Shown: positions 1 through 7,491 of the stretch, piece after piece
How positions within the stretch are numbered: position 1 is the stretch's first letter
Layout of the letters: the number at the start of each line of letters is the position of its first letter
Assembly: GCF_036689815.1 (NCBI RefSeq)
Contig: NZ_JBAHUR010000011.1
Location: forward strand, 62,001-126,000
Length of the DNA: 64,000 nt
Source: Magnetovibrio sp. PR-2
Lineage (GTDB): Bacteria > Pseudomonadota > Alphaproteobacteria > Rhodospirillales > Magnetovibrionaceae
Direction of reading: 5' to 3'
Position numbers and translations under genes: made by a program
Notes under the pieces: generated by a model
The model's input: only the letters and a program-made list of their open reading frames with translations
What the model was told of the DNA's origin: nothing
The model's database searches: none

Positions 1-1
1 C

Positions 2-85
2 CAAGGCGACGTCATGCACATGTGCATTGAAAAAGCACAAACCGAAGCCAATGTGATGCGCGAACTCGCCATCGCTCGCGGCTAA
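2..85 (+). CDS. C-terminal end of an unidentified protein (partial)
   Basis: Only the last 27 codons of a plus-strand gene are in the window, ending in TAA at 83-85 (final residues ANVMRELAIARG). The reading frame is open to the left edge. A hairpin terminator follows 30 bases later, which supports this as a real gene end. The visible tail is helical in character and too short for me to recognise a family. Confidence 0.55.
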   Translation, partial: QGDVMHMCIEKAQTEANVMRELAIARG

Positions 86-114
86 CAAACTTAAAAACGC
101 GACCAAGCGTGCTG

Positions 115-147
115 CCCGGCAAGGAATGGCCCCTTGCCGGGTTTCTT
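115..147 (+). terminator. Rho-independent terminator after the first partial gene
   Basis: A perfect 10-bp stem (CCCGGCAAGG at 115-124, CCTTGCCGGG at 132-141) with a 7-base loop is followed by TTTCTT. It sits between the partial gene and the response regulator, so the regulator probably has its own promoter in the 148-185 stretch. Confidence 0.85.
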
Positions 148-190
148 ATGTTCTGGGACACTGTTGGCGGCTTGAGTATGGGAGGTTTTT

Positions 191-583
191 ATGGCTGTTG
201 ATTTTAAAGTGCTCACCGTTTTGGTGGTCGAGGACGAAGCGTTCTCGCTCACGGTTGTGACCAAGGTGTTGCAAGGGTTGGGTGTTCAAAACATACTTTG
301 CGCCGAAAACGGCCAAGTGGCCTTAGATGTGTTGGAAGACACGCGCAATGTGGACATGATCATCACGGACATCGAAATGCCGGAACTCAATGGCTTTGAG
401 TTTGCGCGCCGTGTGCGCTACGGCCAAGTGGAACGCTTTAAGTCTGTGCCGATTCTCATGCTGACCGGAGCCGACACCGAAGACAACATCCGCAAAGGCC
501 GCATCCACAAAATCAACGCGTTCATCGTCAAACCGCCAAAGCCGGAAGAGCTGAGGGATCATATGTTGTTGGCGTTGGGGTAG
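191..583 (+). CDS. CheY-like stand-alone response regulator receiver protein
   Basis: The 130-residue protein is a single receiver domain with no output domain. The acidic pocket (E14, D15), the phosphoacceptor D60 in the motif TDIEMP, the switch T92 (LTGAD) and the conserved K114 (VKPP) are all visible. It should be phosphorylated by a histidine kinase and act by protein contact, as CheY or DivK types do. The kinase is not in the window. The ATG is preceded by a GGGAGG site with good spacing. The gene is convergent with elbB and stands between a terminator and that gene, so it is probably monocistronic. A chemotaxis or cell-cycle role cannot be told from the sequence alone. Confidence 0.9.
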   Translation: MAVDFKVLTVLVVEDEAFSLTVVTKVLQGLGVQNILCAENGQVALDVLEDTRNVDMIITDIEMPELNGFEFARRVRYGQVERFKSVPILMLTGADTEDNIRKGRIHKINAFIVKPPKPEELRDHMLLALG

Positions 584-630
584 TTGTTCACAGGTACTTG
601 CCCCTGAGCGAGCCGAGGGAAGTAAACTAG

Positions 631-1317
631 CTACTTCACCGCCACCCCATCCTCAACAATCGCCAACAAAGCTTCAATCGCCGCATCCGCGCCGTCGGCG
701 ATTTGGGTGATGGTGCTTTCCAGCATGTAGCACGGCGCTGTGACCAGTTTGTATTTCGGATCAATCACGATGCCGACGTGGCCGGTGGGGGAATGTTTTG
801 CGCCCATGGCTTCGATGGCGGCGGCGGTGCCTTCGTCTTGGCCGATGGTGACCTCAGGTGCGTTCAAAACCTTTGCGATGACCGCAGGGGCAATGCATAG
901 GGCTGCGATGGGTTTGTCGGCTGCGACTGTGTCGTTCACCGCACGGGTGACGTCGTCGTTGACGGTGCAGTCCGCTCCATCAAATGCGAATGAGGAGAGG
1001 TTTTTCGCCGCGCCAAACCCGCCCGGGAAGGCCACGGCGTCAAAATCTGAGATGTTGAATGCGGATAACGGCTGAATATCGCCCCGCGCAATGCGCGCAC
1101 TTTCGACCAAGACATTGCGGGTTTCACCTTCGGCGACTTCGCCCTTGGTGTGGTCGATCACGTGGGCTTGCTCCACATCGGGCGCAAAGCACTGATAGCC
1201 GACGCCGCGTTTGTCGAGCGCATAAAGCGTGAACACACTTTCGTGGATTTCCGCGCCGTCGAAAACGCCGCAACCGGAAAGAATGACGGCAACTTTGGGG
1301 GATGTGGATGAAGTCAT
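631..1317 (-). CDS. elbB: Isoprenoid biosynthesis glyoxalase ElbB (DJ-1/PfpI family)
   Basis: The 228-residue protein matches the ElbB branch of the DJ-1/PfpI class I glutamine amidotransferase-like fold. The N-terminus reads VAVILSGCGVFDGAEIHE, and the nucleophile-elbow cysteine is C141 (AALCIAPAV). ElbB proteins have glyoxalase activity and were linked to isoprenoid synthesis in E. coli; that role is family knowledge. An upstream in-frame extension exists, but it overlaps gapR and lacks family similarity. The ATG at 1317 has an AGGAG site just upstream and starts exactly where the family begins. It is last in a minus-strand run with gapR (46-bp gap), so co-transcription is likely. Confidence 0.9.
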   Translation of the reverse strand: MTSSTSPKVAVILSGCGVFDGAEIHESVFTLYALDKRGVGYQCFAPDVEQAHVIDHTKGEVAEGETRNVLVESARIARGDIQPLSAFNISDFDAVAFPGGFGAAKNLSSFAFDGADCTVNDDVTRAVNDTVAADKPIAALCIAPAVIAKVLNAPEVTIGQDEGTAAAIEAMGAKHSPTGHVGIVIDPKYKLVTAPCYMLESTITQIADGADAAIEALLAIVEDGVAVK

Positions 1318-1363
1318 GGCAAGGCTCCTCTTGTCTGGCAAGAAAAGTTTATCGCCAAAACTT

Positions 1364-1606
1364 CTACATATCCAGGGCGCGCTTGTAGATGTCCAAGAGG
1401 TCTTCTTGCTCTTGGCGCTCAGACACGTCCATTTTGCGCAGGCGCACGACTTGGCGCAAAATTTTGACGTCGAAGCCCGTGCCTTTGGCTTCGGAATAGA
1501 CTTCACGAATGTCTGCAGCCAGCGCCGCTTTTTCTTCTTCGAGACGTTCGATGCGCTCCACAAATGAGCGCAAGCGATCGCCTGCAATGCCACCAACGTC
1601 GGTCAT
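1364..1606 (-). CDS. gapR: GapR-family nucleoid-associated protein (DUF2312)
   Basis: The 80-residue protein has the GapR/DUF2312 pattern: an N-terminal helix rich in E, R and L ([20 protein letters not shown]), then the [18 protein letters not shown] segment, and a short acidic-to-basic C-terminal helix. GapR of Caulobacter binds overtwisted AT-rich DNA ahead of replication and transcription and is typical of Alphaproteobacteria. The start has an AAAGGA site 8 bases upstream. The gene sits between the carboxylate-amine ligase (94-bp gap) and elbB (46-bp gap). Length and residues are normal for the family, so I expect a functional protein. Confidence 0.92.
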   Translation of the reverse strand: MTDVGGIAGDRLRSFVERIERLEEEKAALAADIREVYSEAKGTGFDVKILRQVVRLRKMDVSERQEQEDLLDIYKRALDM

Positions 1607-1700
1607 GGTGAAATCCTTTGATGCATTTACGTTGGCGGAAACTTAGCCGCCAAGTCCTGTTCCGTCCATGTGGAAAACCTGGGGGTAACAGGGGATAACT

Positions 1701-2837
1701 TCAAAGATCCTCAACGGTGGTGGTGACCAGCCAATCGACCACGGCTTGCAGGGCTTCTTCATGGCTGGCACCCAGGCCCAGGGCGGTGTCATAGGCTTTG
1801 ATTTGTTCATGCGCACTGGTGCCCAGATCCAAAATTGTGGGAATGCGCGCAAGTTCTTTTTCGCAGCCCAAAACCTTGGCGTCTTCAGCCAGCATGTCCA
1901 TCAATTCCGCCATCAATTCGCGGAACGGCACCATTTCGCCGCGGCCGAAATCGATCATACCTTCGTCCACACCGTAGCGCTGTGCGCGCCAACGGTTTTC
2001 GTTGATCAACATGTGGGCATAGCTGCGCCAGCGTTGGTTTGATCTGCGCAAGCGATAAAGCATGCGCAGCAAACATTGGAACAGGGCTGCGATGGCGCTG
2101 GCGTCTTTGAGGCGCGTGCAGACATCGGAAATGCGCATCTCCAAGGTGGGGAAGCGTTCCGCCGGGCGCAGGTCCCACCACAGCATGCTGCCGTCCGGGA
2201 TGACGCCCGCGTTTACCAAAACGTCCACATGGCGGCGGTAATCGCCATAGGTTTCAAACCGGCTGGGCAGCCCTGTGCGCGGCAGCTCGTCGAACACGCT
2301 CAGCCGATACGACTTCAGCCCCGTATTGTCACCGCGCCAAAACGGCGATGAGGTCGACAGCGCCAACATATGCGGCAGGAAGTACTTGGCCTGGTTCAAT
2401 AGATCGATGCGCATTTCGTCGTCATCGATGCCGACATGCACATGCATGCCACAAATCAATAAACGCCGGGCCACACCCTGCATGTTTTCGGCGAGCTCGT
2501 TATAGCGTTCTTTGTCGGTGTGAACCTGGGCGGTCCATTCTGAAAACGGGTGGGTGGAGGCAGCGATGGGGGCCAAGTCGTATTCATCGGCGATGGCGGC
2601 GACTTCTTTGCGCAGATAGGCCAGTTCGCCTTGGGCTTCGGCAACGGATTTACACACCGTGGTGCCGACCTCGATTTGGGCTTTGAGAAATTCGGGTCGG
2701 ACCAAGTCTTTAATGCGGGTTTCGCAGGCGGCTAACATTTCCGGCGGCGGCTCGCTCGCCAGCGCACGGGTTGTTTCGTCCACCAGAAGATATTCTTCTT
2801 CGATGCCGATGGTAAAACTGGGTTCTTTGACCGCCAT
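1701..2837 (-). CDS. Carboxylate-amine ligase, GCS2/YbdK family
   Basis: The 378-residue protein belongs to the glutamate-cysteine ligase 2 (YbdK-like) family. It opens with FTIGIEEEYLLVD and has the family segments HVHVGIDDDE, PFWRGDNTGLKSYR and WWDLRPAERFPTLEMRISDV. These enzymes form an amide bond between a carboxylate and an amine using ATP; YbdK shows only weak glutamate-cysteine ligase activity. The substrate here is unknown. A strong GGGGAGGG site precedes the ATG. The upstream N-formylglutamate amidohydrolase ends 21 bases before this start, so the two are probably co-transcribed. The pairing suggests handling of glutamate-type compounds, which is an inference. Confidence 0.9.
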   Translation of the reverse strand: MAVKEPSFTIGIEEEYLLVDETTRALASEPPPEMLAACETRIKDLVRPEFLKAQIEVGTTVCKSVAEAQGELAYLRKEVAAIADEYDLAPIAASTHPFSEWTAQVHTDKERYNELAENMQGVARRLLICGMHVHVGIDDDEMRIDLLNQAKYFLPHMLALSTSSPFWRGDNTGLKSYRLSVFDELPRTGLPSRFETYGDYRRHVDVLVNAGVIPDGSMLWWDLRPAERFPTLEMRISDVCTRLKDASAIAALFQCLLRMLYRLRRSNQRWRSYAHMLINENRWRAQRYGVDEGMIDFGRGEMVPFRELMAELMDMLAEDAKVLGCEKELARIPTILDLGTSAHEQIKAYDTALGLGASHEEALQAVVDWLVTTTVEDL

Positions 2838-2858
2838 GGTTCCCTCCCCTTGGCGTTG

Positions 2859-3695
2859 TTACATGTGTATCACTTCGTGCAGGCCGTCTTGTGACAAAAT
2901 ATGGCGCAGGGCGTCGGCCAAGATGTCGGCCCAGTGGGACGCTTCTTCCGGCGTTGCGCAATGGTCTTGGCGAATTTCCACCGCACAGTTGGCTAAGCCG
3001 CCGGATGTGCCATGGGTGTCGATGGTGTAGGCAATCTCTTTGCCGGAATAGGGCTGGTTGTCTCCCACAGTGAGGCCGTCCCAGGCGCTGAGATGTTTGA
3101 TCAACGGCAAAGGCATGCGTTCGTCCCGGTTCCACAACACACCGATGTCCCAAATCCGGTCTTCGCCGTTCATGGACGGGGTGAAGCTGTGGATGGAAAA
3201 CAGTGCAGGCGGGCGACCGTCGCGCTTCCACACGGCGGCGATCTCTGCGTTGATGGCGGCGTGATAGGGCGCGTGCAGGGCGTGGATACGGGCCTCGGCA
3301 TCTGTGCGGCTGAGGTTTTGATTGGCTGGAATAACAATGCTGTCGCTGACTTCGGGGATGGATCCCGGATCGCCCGGCTGGCGGTTTAAATCGATCACCA
3401 AGCGCGAATACCCCGCCAAAACGGCACGCGCATCCAAACGATCCGCCAAGCAGCGCGTGATCATGTCCGCGCCGATGTCATAGGCGATGTGCTTTTCGAA
3501 GTGCTCGCTCGTTAAACCCAGACCCCCAAGTTTAGTCGGCACCCGGCGGCTGGCGTGGTCAGAGACGATCACCAATGGCGCATGTCCGCCTGGATTGTAG
3601 ACCTCAAAAGGTGCGGGATCGTCGGGTGCAAGGAAGCTATCGCCAGAGTTCGGGGCGGGTATGTCAACAGAACGGGTCGTGTTTTGTGTTTCCAT
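2859..3695 (-). CDS. N-formylglutamate amidohydrolase family protein
   Basis: The 278-residue protein shows the N-formylglutamate amidohydrolase (FGase) family pattern: VIVSDHASRRVP near the N-terminus, SRLVIDLNRQPGDPGSI, IHSFTPSMNG and VEIRQD. HutG-type enzymes release glutamate from N-formylglutamate at the end of histidine breakdown, but many paralogues have other roles. No other hut genes are nearby. I chose the ATG at 3695. The frame stays open to 3857, but that extension runs through the divergent transporter start and has no family similarity. A GAAGGGA site lies about 14 bases upstream, which is rather far. It heads the minus-strand run ligase, gapR, elbB. Confidence 0.85.
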   Translation of the reverse strand: METQNTTRSVDIPAPNSGDSFLAPDDPAPFEVYNPGGHAPLVIVSDHASRRVPTKLGGLGLTSEHFEKHIAYDIGADMITRCLADRLDARAVLAGYSRLVIDLNRQPGDPGSIPEVSDSIVIPANQNLSRTDAEARIHALHAPYHAAINAEIAAVWKRDGRPPALFSIHSFTPSMNGEDRIWDIGVLWNRDERMPLPLIKHLSAWDGLTVGDNQPYSGKEIAYTIDTHGTSGGLANCAVEIRQDHCATPEEASHWADILADALRHILSQDGLHEVIHM

Positions 3696-3738
3696 CCTAT
3701 AAGTATAGTCCCTTCTTTTCTCCGATGGCAGATGTGAA

Positions 3739-4650
3739 ATGACGCAACGCGCAGAGAATCTCAAAACCGAACGGCTGGCCTTCGTGCTGTTGATGGTTGG
3801 TGCGGCGTGCATTGCGTTTGCCCCGATTTTTGTCCGCCTGTCGGAATTGGGCCCCACGGCGACGGCCTTTCACCGCATGCTTTTGGCTATGCCCGCATTG
3901 TGGTTATGGCTCAAGTGGGGGGAGAAAACCGATGACGCGCCTAAGCTCACCAAGCCTGAATACACCCGTTTGGCCTTGGCTGGTTTTTTCTTCGCGGGCG
4001 ATATGTCGGTTTGGCACTTTTCCATCCACTACACCAGCGTGGCGAATTCGACCTTGTTGGCGAACTTAGCCCCGATCTTTGTCACACTGTTTGGCTTTGT
4101 GTTGTTCAAAGACCGCGTTTCAAAGTTGTTTGTGGGTGGCATGGTGTTGGCTTTGTTGGGGGCCGTGACGTTGATGAGTGAGAGCCTGGAGCTTTCAGAA
4201 CAAACGTTTTTTGGTGATATCTTAGGCGTCATCACGGCGGTGTTTTATGCGAGCTATATTCTAGCTGTGGGACGCTTGCGCGCGCGCATGGCGACGCGGG
4301 TGATTATGTATTGGAGCACGCTCTTTTGTGCCGGATTTTTAGGGGTTCTGACGGCGCTGTCCGGCGAAGTTTGGCTACCGGTGACGTTCAACGGTTGGGG
4401 CATGCTGATCGGTTTGGCGTTGGTTGCACAAGTCTTTGGGCAAGGCCTGATCGCGTATGCTTTGGCGCATCTGCCTGCTTCGTTTGGATCGGTGAGCTTA
4501 TTGTTCCAACCGGTGATCGCGGCTTTGGCGGCTTGGGTGATTTTTTCCGAAGCCCTGGGGCCGCTGCAGGGCATTGGGGCGGCGGTGGTTCTTGCAGGTG
4601 TGGTTTTGGCGCGGCAAGGTAGCCTCAAACAAAAACAGCGCACACCGTAA
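3739..4650 (+). CDS. DMT-superfamily EamA transporter
   Basis: The 303-residue protein is a 10-helix drug/metabolite transporter with two EamA repeats. Hydrophobic segments run through the whole chain. The family-typical feature VANSTLLANLAPIFVTLFG lies at the end of the first repeat, and a matching GSVSLLFQPVIAALAAW segment lies in the second. Such proteins export amino acids, metabolites or drugs; the substrate cannot be inferred. The gene is divergent from the FGase gene with only 43 bases between starts, so their promoters must overlap. A bidirectional-looking terminator follows the stop. Confidence 0.9.
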   Translation: MTQRAENLKTERLAFVLLMVGAACIAFAPIFVRLSELGPTATAFHRMLLAMPALWLWLKWGEKTDDAPKLTKPEYTRLALAGFFFAGDMSVWHFSIHYTSVANSTLLANLAPIFVTLFGFVLFKDRVSKLFVGGMVLALLGAVTLMSESLELSEQTFFGDILGVITAVFYASYILAVGRLRARMATRVIMYWSTLFCAGFLGVLTALSGEVWLPVTFNGWGMLIGLALVAQVFGQGLIAYALAHLPASFGSVSLLFQPVIAALAAWVIFSEALGPLQGIGAAVVLAGVVLARQGSLKQKQRTP

Positions 4651-4665
4651 GGCATGCGCTGTTTT
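4632..4665. terminator. Bidirectional-type terminator between convergent genes
   Basis: An inverted repeat (aaaacagcgca at 4632-4642, tgcgctgtttt at 4655-4665) has A residues before it and T residues after it. It lies between the converging EamA gene and the gene at 4686-6062. The left arm overlaps the last codons of EamA, so it can serve both strands. Confidence 0.6.
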
Positions 4666-4685
4666 GTTGGTCGCGTCAGTCTCGA

Positions 4686-6062
4686 TTATTTTTGAACAGG
4701 TGCCGCAGGGCGCGGAACCGGAGCATACGGCGCGTAGCCATACGGTGCATATCCGTAAGGGCCATAGGCGTTGTAACCATTGTAGCGGTTCACGTTGTTG
4801 CCATAGCCGTAAGCGTTGGCGTTGGTGTTTGAACGACCGGACATGCGCATGTTGAAGGCACCGTCCATGTTGCCCGAACCCGCACCGTTGCCGTAGCCAT
4901 AGTTGTTGCCCGTGAGCGTTGAGCTGTTGTAGGGACCATAGGGTGCCAGCGGAACACCAGCAGGGGTCACTTGGCCACCGGCTTTGCCGTCTTCATCGTT
5001 GGCAGCGGCTTGCAGCGGTGCGCCCGTCATCGGACCCATGTGCGGACCTTTACCCATGCCCGGGTGCATACCCCGTTGCATACCAGGCATCATGCCGGGT
5101 TGCATGCCTTGGGCCATGCCCTGAGACATTCCCGGGTGCATGCCTTGCGCCGTGGCGGGAGCTTGTGCCGTCGGAGCCGTGGATTGGGTTGCGGCAGATG
5201 CGTCGGCTTGAGCCGCCGGAGCCGCTTCATCACCAGCCGTCGCCGTTTCAGCGTCAGCTTCATCCGTTGCAACGTCACCGGTTTCAATCAAGCTGTCGTC
5301 ACCGAAACCCAAGGCCGCAGTCATGGAGGACATGCTTAGGCTGTCTTCTTCAAGGCCCAAGCTTTCCATCACGTCAGGTTGGCTGGCAAAGCCGTAAGCG
5401 GCAAATGCCAAGATAACGCCAGCAGCAATCATGCCGGGCTCTTTGTAGAAGGGGCGTTTCGGTGCGGTGGCTGCCGGAGCCGGAGCCGGAGCAGGAGCAG
5501 GAGCAGGAGCAGGAGCGGGTTGAGCCGGTTTGGCTTCAGCTTTTTTCGGCTCAGGCTTCTTCGCTTCAGCTTTAGTAGGTTCAGCTTTTTTCGCAACAAC
5601 CGTGGCGGTTGCAGCCGCAGCGGGCGCCGCACTCGCAGCCGGTTTGCTTTCGGCTTTGGGCTTAGCAGCTTCTGCTTTCGGAGCCGCTTTTTTCGCCGCA
5701 GCCTTTTTTGGTGCCGCTTTTTTCGCCGCAGCTTTTTTCGCTGCAGCTTTCTTCGGCGCAGCTTTCTTTGCTGCCGGTTTGGCTTCTGCCTTCACTTCAG
5801 CTTTGTCTTCCGTTTTTTTATCGTCGTTGGCCATTTGGGTAACCTCCGGTTCTACAGAAATGGGGAGGGCGTCTTCACCGTTGAGTTCTTTGGCTGCGGC
5901 TATGACGCCCGTGGCGCGGTCTCCGCTAAAGCCTTCAATGGTGGCCAGTTTCGCCGGGTCGGCGTTGGCGACGTCGTCGATGGTTTTCAGTCCGGCGTTA
6001 GACAAGCGCTCAGCGGCAGCTTTGCCCACGCCTTTGATATCGGTCAGTGTCGGTTTTTCCAT
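4686..6062 (-). CDS. Helix-hairpin-helix, H1-like, single-TM protein with sulfur-globule-like tail
   Basis: I do not recognise this 458-residue protein as a whole, but its parts are clear. Residues 1-60 look like a helix-hairpin-helix domain (LTDIKGVGKAAAERLSNAGL). Residues about 77-135 are a Lys/Ala histone H1-like tract of KKAA and PKKAA repeats, and about 135-205 is Ala/Pro-rich. One membrane helix follows near 212-228 (MIAAGVILAFAAYGFA), then an acidic Ala-rich stretch. Next is a Met-rich GM/PGM repeat near 305-345, and last a Gly/Asn/Tyr tail with MSGR and PYGYAPYGYAPY motifs. The same motifs occur in the neighbouring sulfur globule-type protein. The ATG has an AAGGGGG site 9 bases upstream. 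Function is unknown; a membrane-tethered protein is plausible. Confidence 0.75.
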   Translation of the reverse strand: MEKPTLTDIKGVGKAAAERLSNAGLKTIDDVANADPAKLATIEGFSGDRATGVIAAAKELNGEDALPISVEPEVTQMANDDKKTEDKAEVKAEAKPAAKKAAPKKAAAKKAAAKKAAPKKAAAKKAAPKAEAAKPKAESKPAASAAPAAAATATVVAKKAEPTKAEAKKPEPKKAEAKPAQPAPAPAPAPAPAPAPAATAPKRPFYKEPGMIAAGVILAFAAYGFASQPDVMESLGLEEDSLSMSSMTAALGFGDDSLIETGDVATDEADAETATAGDEAAPAAQADASAATQSTAPTAQAPATAQGMHPGMSQGMAQGMQPGMMPGMQRGMHPGMGKGPHMGPMTGAPLQAAANDEDGKAGGQVTPAGVPLAPYGPYNSSTLTGNNYGYGNGAGSGNMDGAFNMRMSGRSNTNANAYGYGNNVNRYNGYNAYGPYGYAPYGYAPYAPVPRPAAPVQK

Positions 6063-6098
6063 CGAACGCGTTCCCCCTTATATGAAGCGATTAAACGC

Positions 6099-6121
6099 AA
6101 AAAGCCGACGGTGAGTCGGCT
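6099..6121 (-). terminator. Terminator-like hairpin upstream of the gene at 4686-6062
   Basis: A 7-bp stem (agccgac at 6103-6109, gtcggct at 6115-6121) reads on the minus strand as a hairpin followed by TTTTT. It is the second hairpin after the sulfur globule-type gene and would separate its transcript from the next gene on the same strand. Confidence 0.6.
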
Positions 6122-6183
6122 GGTTCAAGTCGCTCGGGCAAGTCAGATAGGCGAGAGCCCCGAACAAGCCCTAGTATAAGACA

Positions 6184-6210
6184 ACACCGGGGCAAAGTAT
6201 GCCCCGGTGT
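6184..6210 (-). terminator. Strong terminator of the sulfur globule-type gene
   Basis: A perfect 11-bp stem (acaccggggca at 6184-6194, tgccccggtgt at 6200-6210) with a 5-base loop lies 13 bases after the stop codon on the minus strand. The flanking sequence then reads TTGTCTTAT. It suits a highly expressed structural protein gene. Confidence 0.8.
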
Positions 6211-6223
6211 CATAAACGTCTTA

Positions 6224-6640
6224 TTATTTCGCAGCCGGAGCAGCAGGTGCTTGGAACTGCGGAGCGTACGGTGCGTACGGGTACGGAGCGTAACCAGCCG
6301 GAGCTTGAGCAGCGCCGTTAGCAGCCGGAGCAGCCGGAGCGCCAGGAGCGCCGTAGCCATACGGAGCGTAGCCATACGGAGCATAACCGTTGTAACCGTT
6401 CCAGCCGTTGTTCCAGCCGTTGTTGCCAGCGCCGTTTCCGTAGCCGTTGCCGTTGCCGCGACCGGACATGGAGAAGTCAAAAGAGCCGTCGCCGTTACCG
6501 AAGCCGTTGCCCCAGCCGTTGCCGTTGTTGTAGCCGTTGCCGTTGCCGTTGTTCCAGCCCCAGAAAGCTTGAGCGGAGGTAGCGGACAGAGCTGCAATAC
6601 CGATAGCAGCTGCAAATGCGATGGTTTTGATGTTTTTCAT
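6224..6640 (-). CDS. Sulfur globule-type secreted structural protein
   Basis: The 138-residue protein starts with a clear Sec signal peptide (MKNIKTIAFAAAIGIAALS, cleavage after SAQA). The mature chain is rich in Gly, Asn, Tyr, Trp and Pro, with NGNGYNNGNGWGNG-type runs and PYGYAPYGYG motifs. This is the composition of sulfur globule envelope proteins (CV1/CV2 type) of sulfur-oxidising bacteria, which coat periplasmic sulfur. The family assignment rests on composition and architecture, so it is moderate. I use the ATG at 6640: an AAGGA site precedes it and it begins the signal peptide. The frame extends 20 codons further upstream without support. Two hairpins follow the stop. Its MSGR and PYGYAPY motifs recur in the tail of the downstream gene. 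Confidence 0.7.
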   Translation of the reverse strand: MKNIKTIAFAAAIGIAALSATSAQAFWGWNNGNGNGYNNGNGWGNGFGNGDGSFDFSMSGRGNGNGYGNGAGNNGWNNGWNGYNGYAPYGYAPYGYGAPGAPAAPAANGAAQAPAGYAPYPYAPYAPQFQAPAAPAAK

Positions 6641-7186
6641 AACGTAGTTCCTTACTAAAACTTGCAATGTGTTTTGCGTTTCATGATTGGTGCTGACCAC
6701 TCATGCACCGAGTTTGGTAGTTCCATTTGGGAGTTTGTTATTTGTTCAGGCTCTTTAAGGCCGTTTGATTTATTAGCTGTAACTTATTTAGAGAAATCTA
6801 ATACAACCGTCAACAGATATTCCAAATTTTTTGATAACGGTTTTGTGATCGCTGTGGATAAAAGTCTATAATGAATTGATAAATCGATATAAAATGACCA
6901 CATTAGAATGTCTGGAAAGCGACAATTATAACGGTTCTGTGGGGCATGTGAGGCCTTGCGTGTGTGTTCTAAAGGGGTTTAAAAGTCCAGAAAAATTCGT
7001 TTGAGTGGAATTTTCTTGCTAGGAGCGCAGACTCGCCAAGACAAAACATGGTACGGCTGCGACCGGATTCCGCCAGCTCGGCTTCACATCAGACTTGCAC
7101 GAGAAATGTATGCAGGATTTCGCACGGTGTGTCCCTTTCGGTGACCCACTGTCGCAACATAGGCATAACTTCATGATTTTGGGGAG
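6641..7186. other. Intergenic chromosome between the sulfur globule-type gene and the island
   Basis: This 546-base stretch is visibly A+T-rich in its left half and must contain the promoter of the minus-strand sulfur globule-type gene. A near-perfect inverted repeat (agaaaaattc at 6989-6998, gaattttct at 7008-7016) is present. A short open frame at 6662-6871 has no ribosome site or family likeness, and I do not call it. I see no other gene. It probably represents what originally lay downstream of tRNA-Thr before the island inserted. Confidence 0.5.
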
Positions 7187-7235
7187 ATGGTGCCGCCGGA
7201 CAGAATTGAACTGTCGACCTCACCCTTACCAAGGG
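7187..7235 (-). repeat. att site: 3' fragment of tRNA-Thr (left island boundary)
   Basis: These 49 bases are identical to 46450-46498 and, on the minus strand, give the tRNA-Thr sequence from CCCTTGGTAAGGG through the T arm to the CCA end. Beyond 7235 the match stops abruptly (cctg versus tgcg), so no 5' half of a tRNA exists here. It is the displaced end of the original tRNA gene and marks the island-chromosome junction. Confidence 0.93.
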
Positions 7236-7491
7236 CCTGTATTCCCGCACTTTTCCTCACATTTCACCACGGAAAACTGCGGTTTTTTCATCCATTTGAG
7301 GCCATTTTATGGGGTTTTGTACCAGGCTGGTACGAAACGAATGCGCGGGATTAGTGTATCTGTTTTGGCGAAAGCGGAATTCTGACTTTTACTATGTACT
7401 CAGCAGCCGAAGAATATACACGCCCGGAGAACCGGTGAAAATTAGCCACTACTGGACATTTCCAGCCTGATCAATGGTTCAAATCAGACTT
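7236..7491. promoter_or_regulatory. Left island terminus with integrase arm-type motif
   Basis: This stretch has no gene. It contains ctggtacgaaac at 7327-7338, inside a small palindromic setting (gtaccaggctggtac at 7320-7334). The same ctggtacgaaac motif occurs at 46381-46392, close to the other att site. A shared motif just inside both ends is what arm-type binding sites of a lambda-type integrase or its excisionase would look like. The assignment is inferred. Confidence 0.5.

Noticed and set aside
631-1596. Longer form of ElbB with about 93 extra residues
   Set aside because: The extension overlaps gapR on the same strand and has no family likeness; the internal ATG at 1317 has a good ribosome site.
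5379-6179. Plus-strand open frame rich in Arg, Ser and Phe opposite the H1-like gene
   Set aside because: It is the antisense shadow of the KKAA repeats; there is no ribosome site and the composition follows from the other strand.
6662-6871. 69-residue frame upstream of the sulfur globule-type gene
   Set aside because: There is no ribosome site; it lies in the promoter region of the minus-strand gene and has no family features.
7095-7385. Open frame across the left tRNA fragment
   Set aside because: It spans the att repeat and junction; a similar frame appears at the right copy, so it is translation of tRNA sequence.
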